Positions 42,387 to 52,051 are shown, numbered from the stretch's first letter. The stretch: 64,000 nucleotides of DNA from Bacteroidia bacterium (GCA_026003215.1 BPGV01000001.1:1827729-1891728), one strand, 5' to 3'. Numbers and translations: made by a program. Notes: generated from the sequence alone by a model not told the origin.

Positions 42387-43055
42387 TTAGCTCCAAGTAG
42401 CGATAGGCGTTACGGGACCGCGGACAGTTTGGCCGGGTTGTACTCGGATTTGGGCGGTGGGGGGCAGCAGAATATCCACGCGCGAGCCAAAGAGGATAAA
42501 GCCAATCTCTTGGCCGCTGGTGAGCTGGTCCCCGGCGTCTGGATAAGTGCGGATGCGACGCGCTAAAAAGCCCGCAATCTGCCGTAAAGCATAGTACTTT
42601 TTTCCGGGTTCTTGTACCACGGCTAAGAAGGTTTGTTCATTCAGGAGGGAAGCCTTGGGGTGCCAGGCTACTTTATACAGGCCGGGGTTGTGTTGTTTGT
42701 AGAGGAGTTTCCCGGGGGCTGGGGCCCAATTGACATGCACGTTGAGGGGAGACATAAAGATGCTGATTTGGAGCATTTCGGCGTGGAAGTATTTCGGCTC
42801 GAAGGTGCGTTTGATTTCCACGACTTTGCCGTCGCAAGGGGCGTAAAGGGTGTTAGGCTCGGCGGGACAGGCACGAGGGGGGTAACGAAAAAAGTTGAGT
42901 ATAAGCCCTGTCCAGAGGAGCCAGAGGCCGCCTAAGGAGAGGCCCAGCCAAGCGGGGAGGGGCCATAGGCCCCAGGCGCCTATTCCCATAAGGCCTACGA
43001 GGAGCGAACCGCCTATCCAGTAGCGCCCTTCTCTATGGAAGCGAATCAAAGCCAT
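42387..43055 (-). CDS. psd: Phosphatidylserine decarboxylase
   Basis: Psd converts phosphatidylserine to phosphatidylethanolamine. The 222-residue short form has two N-terminal membrane segments, then LYAPCDGKVVEI, ISIFMSPLNVHVNWAP with the conserved NVHVN, and the C-terminal ILFGSRVDILLP. The Gly-Ser in FGSR is the self-cleavage site that generates the pyruvoyl group. This FGSR form is that of the short Psd type. ATG 43055 overlaps the radical SAM gene end by 10 bases. Confidence 0.93.
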   Translation of the reverse strand: MALIRFHREGRYWIGGSLLVGLMGIGAWGLWPLPAWLGLSLGGLWLLWTGLILNFFRYPPRACPAEPNTLYAPCDGKVVEIKRTFEPKYFHAEMLQISIFMSPLNVHVNWAPAPGKLLYKQHNPGLYKVAWHPKASLLNEQTFLAVVQEPGKKYYALRQIAGFLARRIRTYPDAGDQLTSGQEIGFILFGSRVDILLPPTAQIRVQPGQTVRGPVTPIATWS

Positions 43056-44074
43056 GTGCGTATGCCCTCCGAGCAGTTTCGGCAAATATCTATACTTTCT
43101 CGGTGCTGGAAAACGGTTTTTCGGAAGGCTTCGGCTGGGGGGCTGTGCCAGGCAGCAGCGAAGGAGGCCTCTTGCACGGAACCGAAAGCGTGCTCGGCGT
43201 TTTTGTCGAAGCAGCAGGGAAGCACTTGGCCGTCCCAGGTGATTTCTGCGCTACGCCAGAGCCGCCAGCAGGCATGGGGGAGAGGCTTTTGGAGCTGTAT
43301 CTCGCCTGTGGGGGTGCGGGCATAGCGGGAAGCCTGCGGCGGGATCCAGCTGTCATAGGCTTCGGGAGAGAGGTCTAAGAGCTGAGCGGTCTTGATGCGG
43401 GCATAGTCGGCCCCGATTTTTCGGGCCCACGCTTTGAAGGCGGGGATTTCGGCGTAGTTGTGCTTGAAGGCGATAAACTGCACTTCTACGAGGGGGAAGC
43501 GGCTGCCAAAGGCCTTGCGCAGCGTCAGCAGTCGCTCCAGGCCTTTTTGGACGGTGGCGAGGGAGCCGCCTTGGCGGTAAAGGCTGTACGACTCTTGCGT
43601 CATGCCGTCTATGGAGAGGCGTAGGTGAGTCAAGCCGGCCAGAATGAGCTCTTCTATTTTCTCGTCGGTGAGGAAGTGGCCATTAGTGCTGAGTGAGGTA
43701 AGGAGGCGGTATTGGCTGGCGGTGCGGATGAGGCGGCCGATTTCGGGATGGAGAAGGGGTTCCCCTTGGAAGTAGAAGAGCACGCCCCAGAGGTAGGGGT
43801 GGAGTTCGTCTAAGAGTTTTTCCAGCAGGGTAGGGTCCATGCGGCCGGTGGGCCGCGTGAAGGCCCGCAAGCCGGAGATGCACTGCGGGCAACGGAGGTT
43901 GCAAGCGGTGGTGGGTTCTACCCCGAGGAAGAGCGGGTACTTAGGGGGGGCCCAGCGGAGGCGCGTGCGGGCCAAAAGGTAAGATAGCCCCACGTACGCC
44001 CCGTGTCGCAAGCGCTGCCAAGTAAGCATCTGGAGGCTTGCCTGCAGCCCTCCGACAAACCATCGTGCAGTCAT
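43046..44074 (-). CDS. Radical SAM protein with SPASM-like C-terminal cysteines
   Basis: EPTTACNLRCPQC contains CxxxCxxC for the radical SAM cluster, and FQGEPLLHPEI and SIDGMTQESYSLYR are the following family segments. C-terminal CCFDKNAEHAFG and ICRNCSEGI provide cysteines for an auxiliary cluster as in SPASM proteins. The substrate is unknown. Length is 342 residues from ATG 44074, which overlaps the rsmD stop as ATGA. It sits between rsmD and psd in one operon. Confidence 0.82.
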   Translation of the reverse strand: MTARWFVGGLQASLQMLTWQRLRHGAYVGLSYLLARTRLRWAPPKYPLFLGVEPTTACNLRCPQCISGLRAFTRPTGRMDPTLLEKLLDELHPYLWGVLFYFQGEPLLHPEIGRLIRTASQYRLLTSLSTNGHFLTDEKIEELILAGLTHLRLSIDGMTQESYSLYRQGGSLATVQKGLERLLTLRKAFGSRFPLVEVQFIAFKHNYAEIPAFKAWARKIGADYARIKTAQLLDLSPEAYDSWIPPQASRYARTPTGEIQLQKPLPHACWRLWRSAEITWDGQVLPCCFDKNAEHAFGSVQEASFAAAWHSPPAEAFRKTVFQHRESIDICRNCSEGIRTWL

Positions 44075-44607
44075 CCGAGAAAGAAGCTTAGGCGGCTGGC
44101 GACGTATTTTTCTTCGCGCCAAAAGCCGGGCATGTCGGCGTAGGACTCGTACAGGGGGTGTTCTAAGATGAAGCAGCCGCCGGGTTTGAGCCAGCCTTTT
44201 TGGAGGATGAGGGTGATGAGACGGCGTTTATGCCAGTAGCGGAAAGGCGGCCCCGCGAAGATGAAGTCGGCAGGTTTAGGGGTGCTTTGCAGGAAAGTCT
44301 CTACGTTGGTAGGGAGGAGCGTAGCGCAGGAGAGGGCGTTCCACTGGGTAAGGAGCTGCCGCAAGGAGGTGATGGCGCGCAGGTCTTTTTCTACGAAGGT
44401 GACATGGGCGGCGCCCCGAGAGAGGAACTCGAGGCCTACGCTGCCCGAGCCGGCAAAGAGGTCAATGGCTTCTTTGCCCTGGAGGCTCCAACGGTGGGTA
44501 AGGATGTTGAAGAGGGCTTCTCGGGCTTTTTCGGTGAGGGGGCGGGTAGGCGCGCCCGTGGGAAAGGGAATGGTGCGCCCTTGCCACTTACCCTGCAGTA
44601 TCCGCAC
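44071..44607 (-). CDS. rsmD: RsmD-like 16S rRNA (guanine-N2) methyltransferase with altered catalytic motif
   Basis: RsmD methylates G966 of 16S rRNA using SAM. MRILQGKWQGRTIPFP, TRPLTEKAREALFNIL and the SAM-binding DLFAGSGSVGLEFLSRGA are typical, as is the 178-residue length and the C-terminal strand. The catalytic motif, normally DPPF or DPPY, reads AGPPF here: the Asp is a Gly (codon 44253-44251). This may reduce activity or shift the base-contacting residue. The DUF3822 gene directly upstream is the usual Bacteroidota neighbour. Confidence 0.85.
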   Translation of the reverse strand: MRILQGKWQGRTIPFPTGAPTRPLTEKAREALFNILTHRWSLQGKEAIDLFAGSGSVGLEFLSRGAAHVTFVEKDLRAITSLRQLLTQWNALSCATLLPTNVETFLQSTPKPADFIFAGPPFRYWHKRRLITLILQKGWLKPGGCFILEHPLYESYADMPGFWREEKYVASRLSFFLG

Positions 44608-45481
44608 CGACGAAGGTTAGCGGTAAGACATCTTCTACGGATAGGCCAGCTTCCTTGAGGGTACTTGGCGGGGGGAAGGCCCGGCCCAGATCGCGATAGC
44701 CTCCCCCATAGAAACGGTACAATACCGTAGCTACATAGGGCTTCAGACCGGAATACCCCCCCACCGTAAGGGCGATTTGGGTCTTTTCTATGCCTAACAA
44801 GTTGTGCAGGCCTTGGAGATAATACAACACATCTTCGGCTGTGGCTGCTGAAAACTGATTGATGAAAATGAGGGTGTCATTCTGGAAGAGCACGTAATAA
44901 AATCGCCCGAGGAAGAGCCATACTACGCCTCGGAAGGGACGATGGGTGAGGTGGTTTTGTTGGATGTAGGCGCTTAGCTGCAGGGAGCGAAAGGCGGTGT
45001 GGGTGGTATGAAAGCTACTTAGACGGGTAGCCAGGTATTCCTCTAAGGGCTTAGGGACGAGAGAGAGGATAGCTGCGCCACTTCCCCGCAGGATCTCTTT
45101 TTTGTAGGCATACGCCTGGGCGCCTTCTTCCGAGGTAATCCCATAATAGGCTCGCAAGTAGGCTGCTTCTTGGCCATCGGGCACGTACTCGGCAGGTACG
45201 ATCAGCCATTTATCCGTATCCAGGAGCAGGAGGCCCCGAGCGAAGCGCTTGCGTAAAAACTCATCTTGTTGCCAAACTGCTTCTAAAAACAACGGAAGAT
45301 CTAAGCCATCGCGGTTTTTATACAAGCGTATCAGCAGGGGTTCGTGCTGGATAGTGGAAACGACATATTGGATATGGTCTATATCCAAATGAAGGCCGAG
45401 GTGATAAATATTGAGGGAGGCGGGGTTGAAGGTGGAAGAGACATAGACATCCTGCGGGGTAAGTGGCTTAGCGATGGTCAT
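44588..45481 (-). CDS. DUF3822 family protein
   Basis: This 297-residue protein of Bacteroidota-restricted type usually lies next to rsmD, as here. Features include NIYHLGLHLDID near the start, FLEAVWQQDEFLRKRF, and a second half with VWLFLGRFYYVLFQNDTLIFINQFSAATAEDVLYYL and LTVGGYSG. The shape recalls an actin/FtsA-like ATPase fold such as that in type IV pilus PilM, but I see no confirmed nucleotide motif. It overlaps rsmD by 20 bases and follows the Fic gene by 4 bases. Confidence 0.75.
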   Translation of the reverse strand: MTIAKPLTPQDVYVSSTFNPASLNIYHLGLHLDIDHIQYVVSTIQHEPLLIRLYKNRDGLDLPLFLEAVWQQDEFLRKRFARGLLLLDTDKWLIVPAEYVPDGQEAAYLRAYYGITSEEGAQAYAYKKEILRGSGAAILSLVPKPLEEYLATRLSSFHTTHTAFRSLQLSAYIQQNHLTHRPFRGVVWLFLGRFYYVLFQNDTLIFINQFSAATAEDVLYYLQGLHNLLGIEKTQIALTVGGYSGLKPYVATVLYRFYGGGYRDLGRAFPPPSTLKEAGLSVEDVLPLTFVGADTAG

Positions 45482-45485
45482 GGAT

Positions 45486-46925
45486 TTAGTAGATTTCGTT
45501 AGCGAGTTCGGCCAGGGCCTGCGTTAGGCTTTGATGTACATATTCTCGGAGGAGGGTACGCACGTTAGGGGGGTCTTGTTCTATGGAGAAGGCCAGAGGC
45601 TGGCTATAGAAGGGAAGCGGCGCGAAAAGATAGACGGTTTTTTCGCGGCGGGGACGACGGCGGCTTCGGAGGCGTTTTTGTTGGTATTTGAGGGGTTCTA
45701 AGAAGTGGAGAAAGGCGCTGACGAGGAGGGTCGCATCGTCGTGGCCTGCGTGATGGAGCGCAAAAACCAGTTGATATTTTTTGCTGGCAGAAAGAGAAAA
45801 CTTGAGCTTGAACCAGCCCCGCGGTAGCCCTCGGTTGAAATAATAGCCGTGTTCTTTGGCGTATTCGGCGATGTTGCTGGTGAACTGGTGGTAGTAAGGC
45901 GAGTCGGGGTAAGCTTTGGCGATGAGCGCGCGGGTACCCCGTCCTTCTTCTACTTTGAGTTTTTCATCCAGTTCGGCGGCTATTTGGCGGAGGATCTCTT
46001 CCAGGTAATCAAAGACGGTGTAGCGGTTATTCATGATGCGCTGGGAGCGCTCGCGGTCGTGTTTGGTGCGCCAGTCAGCGAAACGGCGGTTGAAGGTAGA
46101 TAGGCTTTCCTCGTAGGTACGCGGGGTGAAGCGTCCCCAGCTGAGGGCGTACAATACCGCTTTTTGGAGGCCTTCTAAGAAGAGGTGTGCCCAAGGGCTA
46201 ATATCGCCTGCATCTGCCCGGTGGAGGGCTTGATAATAGGAGAGGGTAGGATGCGCGACGATACTCCACCCGGGGAGGCCTCCGCGGCGTAGGGCGTAAT
46301 GGGTAAGGAGGAAAGCGGCGCGGGCGTTTCCGTCGGCATAAGGGCGGATCTGCGAAAGGGCGTGATGGGCCCAGGCCGCCACCCATATCGGCGAAGTGCC
46401 CATCGTAATCTGGGTATGTACTTCGTGCAGGAGGGCTTGCAGGGCGGCTTCTATCTCGCTGGTGGGTATAAGCGTTACACGGCCGTTGGTGGTGTCTGTG
46501 CGTGGGAGGGGGGGCTGGCCTAAGGCCTTTTCTACCCAGCTGTGGAAATCAGCCACGCTCAGCGCTCCGCCGGTTGCGGCATGACGCTGGGCTTCTTCCA
46601 TAGCGCTTACTAAGCGGTGTAGGTGGTTATGTACCTCCGCTGGGGCGGGCCATGCTTCCCCCGGATACAGAGCGAGCACATCATGGCCGGTTTTTTGGTA
46701 CCGGGTCCAGGAGGGCTCTGGCACGTACACTATGCCTTGCAGCCGGAGGAAGTCATAGGCCGCCTGGAAGTACCAGTCCTTTTCATAAGCGGAGAGTTCT
46801 CCGTGCGCTTCTAAGTAAGCATGTCGGCTTTTCCAGGAGGGGGCTAAGAGTTCCCAGCGCAGAAGCGGCTGCTCCAGCCAAACGGAACGAAAGCGAATGT
46901 CTTGTGCGGAAAGGGTTACGCTCAT
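45486..46925 (-). CDS. Fic/DOC-domain protein with substituted catalytic motif
   Basis: Fic proteins transfer AMP or other phosphate groups to target hydroxyls using HPFx(D/E)GN(G/K)R. Here the aligned segment is RPYADGNAR (residues 194-202): the catalytic His is Arg (codon 46346-46344) and the Gly after Asn is Ala. The preceding helix (PIWVAAWAHHALSQI) and following YYQALHRADAGDISPWAHLFLEGL match the Fic fold well. The C-terminal 200 residues are basic and Tyr-rich and not recognised. It is probably non-AMPylating or uses a different mechanism. Length 479; it heads a six-gene operon with a TTG-N18-TACCTTTG promoter. Confidence 0.78.
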   Translation of the reverse strand: MSVTLSAQDIRFRSVWLEQPLLRWELLAPSWKSRHAYLEAHGELSAYEKDWYFQAAYDFLRLQGIVYVPEPSWTRYQKTGHDVLALYPGEAWPAPAEVHNHLHRLVSAMEEAQRHAATGGALSVADFHSWVEKALGQPPLPRTDTTNGRVTLIPTSEIEAALQALLHEVHTQITMGTSPIWVAAWAHHALSQIRPYADGNARAAFLLTHYALRRGGLPGWSIVAHPTLSYYQALHRADAGDISPWAHLFLEGLQKAVLYALSWGRFTPRTYEESLSTFNRRFADWRTKHDRERSQRIMNNRYTVFDYLEEILRQIAAELDEKLKVEEGRGTRALIAKAYPDSPYYHQFTSNIAEYAKEHGYYFNRGLPRGWFKLKFSLSASKKYQLVFALHHAGHDDATLLVSAFLHFLEPLKYQQKRLRSRRRPRREKTVYLFAPLPFYSQPLAFSIEQDPPNVRTLLREYVHQSLTQALAELANEIY

Positions 46926-46977
46926 AGGCAATAGGCGATTGGATTGCGCAAAGGTAGTGAGAAAATCTCTTAGGCAA
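46926..46977 (-). promoter_or_regulatory. Complete promoter of the Fic-DUF3822-rsmD operon
   Basis: On the minus strand TTG (46977-46975), 18 bases, then TACCTTTG (46956-46949). The box is 23 bases from ATG 46925, so this is one of the few genes here with a real leader. The TTG overlaps the T-tract end of the rlmN terminator. Confidence 0.65.
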
Positions 46978-47010
46978 AAAAAAGGAAGTTAGCCCGTTTG
47001 TCGGGCTAAC
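46976..47010 (-). terminator. Intrinsic terminator of rho-rlmN
   Basis: A 9-base perfect stem (47010-47002 with 46996-46988), 5-base loop, then TTCC and an eight-T run on the minus strand. The rlmN stop codon lies inside the hairpin. Confidence 0.9.
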
Positions 47011-48029
47011 TGTCCGCAGCCTGCTGCCACATCAGCTCCTCGGCTGTAGCGGATGGTAGTGATGATCCCCATTCTTAGGAGGGCTTGTTGGAAAGCTTTC
47101 AGGCGGGGAGAGGGCCGAAAAGGAAGGCCAGGCACAGGGTTATACACAATTAGGTTGACTTTGGCTTGCAGGGGAGGGGCTATGAACGCGCGTAAAGCCT
47201 CTGCATCTTCTGGGCCGTCATTTTCCCCCGCTAAGAGCACATATTCCAAGGTGACCCATTCTTGACGGGTCTGGCCATAGGTAATCAGAGCTTCCCGTAC
47301 CTCTTCTAAGGAGATATGCGCAGCTAAGGGGATAAGCTTTTGACGCTTTTCCGGTATCGCGCTATGCAAGGAGAAAGCCAGCTCAAAAGGCTCTTTTCTT
47401 TCTGCAAGACGTCGGATACCCTTAGGGATGCCTACGGTAGAGATGGTGATGCGGCGGGGGCTGAGGCCCATTTTTTGCGAGAAGCCCTCCAAAGACTCTA
47501 TCACGGCGCTGTAGTTGAGGAGGGGTTCGCCCATGCCCATATACACGATATGGGTCACGGGCAGGCGCAAGCGATGCTTGAGGGTATAGACTTGGAGGAG
47601 GATTTCGTAGCCTTGGAGCTGGCGTTCTAAGCCGAGCTGGCCGGTCGCGCAGAAGCGGCAGTTGAGGCTGCATCCTACCTGCGAGGAGACGCAGACGGTG
47701 GCTCGGTCCTGGTGGGGTATCCATACGGTTTCTACGGTGCCGCCTTCCGGCAGCTGCCAGAGAAACTTACGTGTACCGTCTTGGCTTTTGCGCTCGTGGA
47801 GGAGCTGGAGCTCGGGCACAGGAAAAGCCTCCGCTAAGGCCTGCCGAAGGGCTGCGGGCAGGTTAGACATCTGGCTGAAATCTGAGACGCCTTTTTCCCA
47901 TACCCACTGCCACACCTGGCTGGCCCGGTAGGGCGGGTGCCCTTCCGCGGCCATCCAAGCTTGAAGGTTCTCTTGAGAAAGGGTCCATAGCGGCTGGGTG
48001 GGGGTAGTGGACGGCGTCACTCGGACCAT
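46989..48029 (-). CDS. rlmN: 23S rRNA/tRNA adenine C2-methyltransferase RlmN
   Basis: RlmN is a radical SAM enzyme that methylates C2 of A2503 in 23S rRNA and A37 in some tRNAs. [17 protein letters not shown] is the cluster motif, [14 protein letters not shown] and [10 protein letters not shown] are conserved, and the C-terminal [12 protein letters not shown] carries the methyl-bearing Cys. The 346-residue length fits. Its start overlaps the rho end by 13 bases in a different frame. Confidence 0.95.
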   Translation of the reverse strand: MVRVTPSTTPTQPLWTLSQENLQAWMAAEGHPPYRASQVWQWVWEKGVSDFSQMSNLPAALRQALAEAFPVPELQLLHERKSQDGTRKFLWQLPEGGTVETVWIPHQDRATVCVSSQVGCSLNCRFCATGQLGLERQLQGYEILLQVYTLKHRLRLPVTHIVYMGMGEPLLNYSAVIESLEGFSQKMGLSPRRITISTVGIPKGIRRLAERKEPFELAFSLHSAIPEKRQKLIPLAAHISLEEVREALITYGQTRQEWVTLEYVLLAGENDGPEDAEALRAFIAPPLQAKVNLIVYNPVPGLPFRPSPRLKAFQQALLRMGIITTIRYSRGADVAAGCGQLARQTG

Positions 48030-49633
48030 TTAGCCATGAGATCTAAAAACTCCTCGTTAGTGCGGGTGTGCCGCATCCGTTCTAAGAGAAACTCGGTCGC
48101 CTCTACGGGTTTCATTTCGGCGAGGAACTTGCGCAAGATCCACATGCGCTCCAGCTGGTCCTTTTCCATCAAGAGCTCTTCATGGCGGGTGCCCGAAGCC
48201 TGCACATCAATAGCGGGATAGACCCGCTTATTGGCCAGGCGCCTATCCAGTTGGAGCTCCATATTCCCGGTACCCTTAAATTCTTCAAAGATGACTTCAT
48301 CCATGCGGCTGCCGGTGTCTATGAGGGCGGTAGCGATGATGGTGAGGGAGCCGCCCTCTTCTATTTTGCGGGCTGCGCCAAAGAAGCGTTTCGGCTTATG
48401 AAGGGCGGTGGAGTCCATTCCCCCTGTGAGGATTCGGCCAGAGACGGGGGTAGCCGCATTATAAGCCCGAGCTAAGCGGGTGATGGAGTCCAATAAAACC
48501 ACTACATCCATTTTCGTTTCTGCCAAGCGTTTGGCTTTTTCCAGTACGACTTCGGCTACTTCTACTTGACGTTCGGCCGGCTCATCAAAGGTAGAAGCCA
48601 CTACTTCTGCCGGCACATTGCGGGCAAAATCGGTCACTTCTTCAGGCCGTTCATCTATAAGGAGGACGATAACGTAGCATTCGGGATGGTTTTTGAGGAT
48701 GGCGTTAGCGATTTTTTGGAGGAGGATGGTCTTGCCGGTTTTCGGTTGGGCGACAATCAAGGCTCGCTGCCCTTTGCCGATGGGAGCGAAAAGGTCAATC
48801 ACCCGCAGCGACAGGTCGGTGGTGCCCTCTGAGAGGCGAAACCGCTCCGTAGGGAAAAGCGGCGTAAGGTGTTCTAAGGCTACTCGCTCGCGCAGGTACG
48901 CGGGGGGAAGGCCATTTACTTGCGCTATGTCAAGGAGCGTATAGTAGCGCTCGCCTTCACGGGGCAGGCGAATATGCCCTTCTAAGGTATCCCCGGGCCG
49001 CAGCCCGTATTTCCGTATGAGTACCGGGGAGACATAAATGTCGTCTGGCGAGTTTTTATAGCTGTAAAAGGGCGACCGTAAGAAGCCATGAGGCCCCTTT
49101 TTATCTGGCCAGAAAACGCCTGTAGCTTTTACGGTGAGCTTTTCTAAAATCTCCAGGGAGGTAGGCGCAGCAGGGGGTATAGGAGGAGCGGACTCAGACG
49201 TTTCCGTGGGCAGGCTTGCTGGCGAATCGGGAGTTGTTTGTACGGGGGCAGGGGAGAGGGAAGGTTGCGGGACTGCGGCGGTATCGGAAGGGGCAAGTGC
49301 AGAGGCTGGGGCCCCATTCGTAAGTTCTTTTCGCTTGATACGGCGCCGCTCACGCTTAGGCCCTTCACCAGCAGGAACTTCTATGGAGCCATTCACCTCT
49401 TCCGAAAGAGGCGCCTCCGTCAGGGGTGAAGAGGTAGGAGAACCAATTTCCGCGGCTTCTGCTTCGGGGGTATTCGCTGCGTGGGCCGCAAGAAGCCGTT
49501 CAATAAGCGTCTCCCGCTTGGTATTAGGAGAAAAGCGCAAGCCTGCGCTGCGGGCTTCTCGCCGAAGCGCGGCAGTATCTAAACTCTCGAGATAGGCTTT
49601 ATACGCTCTCACACGCTCGGTAGTATCGGTCAT
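48017..49633 (-). CDS. rho: Transcription termination factor Rho
   Basis: Rho is the hexameric RNA helicase that ends transcription. Residues 1-45 form the N-terminal helical domain, and about 46-150 is a disordered insert rich in Pro, Ser, Glu and Arg, as often in Bacteroidota. The RNA-binding domain ([17 protein letters not shown]) precedes the ATPase with Walker [24 protein letters not shown] and [15 protein letters not shown]. Length 538. ATG 49633 is preferred over the upstream TTG; a TTGATTTG sequence (one mismatch) lies 8 bases before it. Co-transcribed with rlmN. Confidence 0.97.
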   Translation of the reverse strand: MTDTTERVRAYKAYLESLDTAALRREARSAGLRFSPNTKRETLIERLLAAHAANTPEAEAAEIGSPTSSPLTEAPLSEEVNGSIEVPAGEGPKRERRRIKRKELTNGAPASALAPSDTAAVPQPSLSPAPVQTTPDSPASLPTETSESAPPIPPAAPTSLEILEKLTVKATGVFWPDKKGPHGFLRSPFYSYKNSPDDIYVSPVLIRKYGLRPGDTLEGHIRLPREGERYYTLLDIAQVNGLPPAYLRERVALEHLTPLFPTERFRLSEGTTDLSLRVIDLFAPIGKGQRALIVAQPKTGKTILLQKIANAILKNHPECYVIVLLIDERPEEVTDFARNVPAEVVASTFDEPAERQVEVAEVVLEKAKRLAETKMDVVVLLDSITRLARAYNAATPVSGRILTGGMDSTALHKPKRFFGAARKIEEGGSLTIIATALIDTGSRMDEVIFEEFKGTGNMELQLDRRLANKRVYPAIDVQASGTRHEELLMEKDQLERMWILRKFLAEMKPVEATEFLLERMRHTRTNEEFLDLMAKWSE

Positions 49634-49758
49634 AGGCACTCCAAATCAAAGGCGTAGCCCCAGGCTGGTTGGGGTCCCGGGCTTTTGCCTCAGGTGAAAC
49701 AAAAATAAGGCTTTTTTTTCATCCCAAGGCGGCGGCTTTTTTCCGTAATATCGCCCAG

Positions 49759-51105
49759 ATGCATACCGTGCTGGTGGTAGATGATGAACCCACTGTCGTA
49801 GAAGCCCTCACGGCCCAACTCCTCCCCTTAGGCGTGTGGATAGAAGGGGCATATAACGCAGAAGAGGCCCTGAACCTCTTATCTGCGCAGCCGGCGGTAA
49901 TCATAGCCGATTACCTGATGCCGGGCATGCGGGGAGATGACTTCCTCATAGAAGCCCATAAAAAACACCCGGAAGCCCGCCTTATCTTGCTTACTGGTCA
50001 GGCTGGCGCGGATAATGTAGGCAAAATCATTAATCATGCGCGCCTATTTCGGTACATCCCTAAGCCGTGGGAAGTAGAAGACCTGCGCCTGACTGTACGC
50101 GAAGCCCTCCGCAGCTATGAGCAAGAAAAAGAACTGGCTAAGCGCGCCCAGCTTACCCAAGAACTGGTACTTTTTCTCCAAGATCTTTTAGCGTGTGCTG
50201 GCACTGCCGCGCTGGAAGATCTCCGGAGTGCGTGGGCAAAGCGGCTCTTTGGGAGTGAAGGTTCACCTGTACAATCTCCTTCTGAGGTAGAAGCGTCGGC
50301 GCACGCTATCTTTGAACGGGTTCTTGAGCTGCGCAGGGGGCACCTCACACTCTTAGAAGACTTGGAGAGACTGGTAGAGAACCGTACAGCCCACCTTGTG
50401 GCCGTCATGCAGGAGCTCAAAGCGCTGGCCTCCCAGCGGGAAGCGTGGATAAAGATTATTTCTCATGACCTGCGGGGGCCGCTGGCCGGCCTACGCCAAA
50501 TAGCTACGCTCCTCCAACAAAACCCCTCTCCTGAAAACCAAAAACGCTATGCTACACTTCTGGAGAAAAGTCTATCGGAGTTAGAGCGCTATGTAAAAAA
50601 TCTTTTAGACCTTACGCGCCTGTCGCATAAGGAAATAGCGCTTAGTTTTGAAAGATTTTCTTGGCGAGAGATGGCGCAGCGCCTCCACGCCCTGGTAGCC
50701 CCGAGCTTAGAAATGAAAGGCATTACTTGGGTAGAAGAAGTAACCGATACCCAGGGGTGGGGCGACCCCGTCTATGCGGCCGAAGCCTTATACAATATCG
50801 TCGCCAATGCGGTGAAGTTTACGCCGGCGGGGGGTAAGGTTATCTTTCGGGTGCGGGCCGAGGATACGCGCGATCACGATATAGTAGAGATACAGGATAC
50901 GGGGATAGGTATGGATGCGGAGCAGGTGGCCGGTCTGTGGGACCCCGTACGGCGACGCAGTCGGCCCGGCACCGCCGGCGAAAAAGGCACCGGCTTAGGC
51001 CTGGCCGTAGCAAAGGCAATTTTAGACCAGCACGGCATAGCAGTGGAAGTGCTCTCGGCCCCAGACACTGGTACCACCTTCCGGCTCTTGTGGCCAAGGA
51101 CGTAG
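49759..51105 (+). CDS. Response-regulator receiver fused to a histidine kinase
   Basis: The 448-residue soluble protein starts with a receiver domain (acidic pocket VVDDE, phospho-acceptor Asp51 in IIADYLMPG, conserved Lys in YIPKPW). A helical linker (about 125-225) leads to a HisKA domain with ISHDLRGPL (His236) and a HATPase domain with N box EALYNIVANAVKFT, DTGIGMDAEQ and GTGLGLAVAK. There are no membrane helices or sensor domains, so input likely comes through phosphorylation of the receiver. No partner regulator is adjacent. ATG 49759 begins the receiver; an upstream frame to 49669 lacks domain content. Confidence 0.88.
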   Translation: MHTVLVVDDEPTVVEALTAQLLPLGVWIEGAYNAEEALNLLSAQPAVIIADYLMPGMRGDDFLIEAHKKHPEARLILLTGQAGADNVGKIINHARLFRYIPKPWEVEDLRLTVREALRSYEQEKELAKRAQLTQELVLFLQDLLACAGTAALEDLRSAWAKRLFGSEGSPVQSPSEVEASAHAIFERVLELRRGHLTLLEDLERLVENRTAHLVAVMQELKALASQREAWIKIISHDLRGPLAGLRQIATLLQQNPSPENQKRYATLLEKSLSELERYVKNLLDLTRLSHKEIALSFERFSWREMAQRLHALVAPSLEMKGITWVEEVTDTQGWGDPVYAAEALYNIVANAVKFTPAGGKVIFRVRAEDTRDHDIVEIQDTGIGMDAEQVAGLWDPVRRRSRPGTAGEKGTGLGLAVAKAILDQHGIAVEVLSAPDTGTTFRLLWPRT

Positions 51106-51115
51106 CTTTGTGCCC
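51103..51115 (+). promoter_or_regulatory. -7 promoter box abutting the epimerase gene
   Basis: TAGCTTTG at 51103-51110 overlaps the stop codon of the preceding kinase gene and is followed by TGCCC and ATG 51116. Confidence 0.55.
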
Positions 51116-52051
51116 ATGCGTATCTTAGTCACTGGTGGCGCCGGCTTTATAGGTTCGCACTTGGTAGAAGCGCTCTTGCCTCACCACGAAGTGCATGTTT
51201 TGGATAATCTTTCTACAGGTTTCCGAACCAACCTCCCGTCAGCGGTGCCCCTCTATGCGATAGATCTGCGGGATGAAGCGGCGCTCCAAGCCCATTTTGC
51301 TCGCCATACGTATGAGGTGGTGTACCACCTGGCTGCCCAGGTGGATGTCCGTACCTCCGTAGAGACGCCCGTGGAAGATGCCCGTATTAACATCATAGGC
51401 ACGCTAAACCTCCTGCAAGCGGTGCGTCCGCAAGGGAGCTGGGTCATCTTTGCTTCCACGGGCGGGGCTATCTATGGGGAGGTGCCGACCCTCCCTGTGG
51501 TGGAAACCCACCCACCCCATCCCGAGTCGCCGTACGCTATCGCCAAGCTCGCCGGCGAACTGTATCTCAAGCATTATGGCACAGCCCATGGCCTCCCATA
51601 TACTATCCTGCGTTTAGCGAATGTCTATGGCCCTCGGCAAAATCCCTTTGGCGAAGCCGGAGTCGTGGCCATTTTTACGCATCGGCTCCTGCAGGGAGAA
51701 ACGCCTCATATCTACGGAGACGGCGAACAGACACGGGACTTTGTGTATGTAGGGGATGTGGTACGGGCTTTTTTAGCGGTACTGGAAGCTCCCCAGGCTA
51801 CCCAAGGGCAAATCTTCAATGTAGGCACAGGCCAAGAAACCTCCGTCAATCAGCTCTACCGAGCGCTAACGCAGCTCATAGGCGTACCTACCTCCCCCCT
51901 GTACAAGCCCCCTAAAGCCGGCGAGTTACGCCATAATGCCTTGGCTTGGGGCGCCCTCCATAAAGCCACGGGATGGCAACCTACCGTTTCGCTGGCAGAA
52001 GGCCTCCGTCACACCGTGGAAGCTTTCCGACAATCGCTCCACCTGTATTAA
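51116..52051 (+). CDS. NAD-dependent nucleotide-sugar epimerase/dehydratase (UDP-glucose 4-epimerase-like)
   Basis: MRILVTGGAGFIGSHLVEAL is the extended SDR nucleotide-binding site, LDNLSTG and YHLAAQVDVR follow, and SPYAIAKLAGE holds the catalytic Tyr and Lys. FASTGGAIYGE supplies the Ser/Thr. The overall pattern matches the UDP-glucose 4-epimerase/GalE2 group of 311 residues, supplying sugars for surface polysaccharide. The exact sugar is unknown. ATG 51116 is chosen over GTG 51110 because of the box 5 bases upstream. Confidence 0.88.
   Translation: MRILVTGGAGFIGSHLVEALLPHHEVHVLDNLSTGFRTNLPSAVPLYAIDLRDEAALQAHFARHTYEVVYHLAAQVDVRTSVETPVEDARINIIGTLNLLQAVRPQGSWVIFASTGGAIYGEVPTLPVVETHPPHPESPYAIAKLAGELYLKHYGTAHGLPYTILRLANVYGPRQNPFGEAGVVAIFTHRLLQGETPHIYGDGEQTRDFVYVGDVVRAFLAVLEAPQATQGQIFNVGTGQETSVNQLYRALTQLIGVPTSPLYKPPKAGELRHNALAWGALHKATGWQPTVSLAEGLRHTVEAFRQSLHLY

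Noticed and set aside
49634-49758. Possible riboswitch or small RNA between rho and the receiver-kinase gene
   Set aside because: Only short GC-rich repeats and two T-runs are seen; no known riboswitch core or convincing stem-loop, and it may simply hold two divergent promoters.
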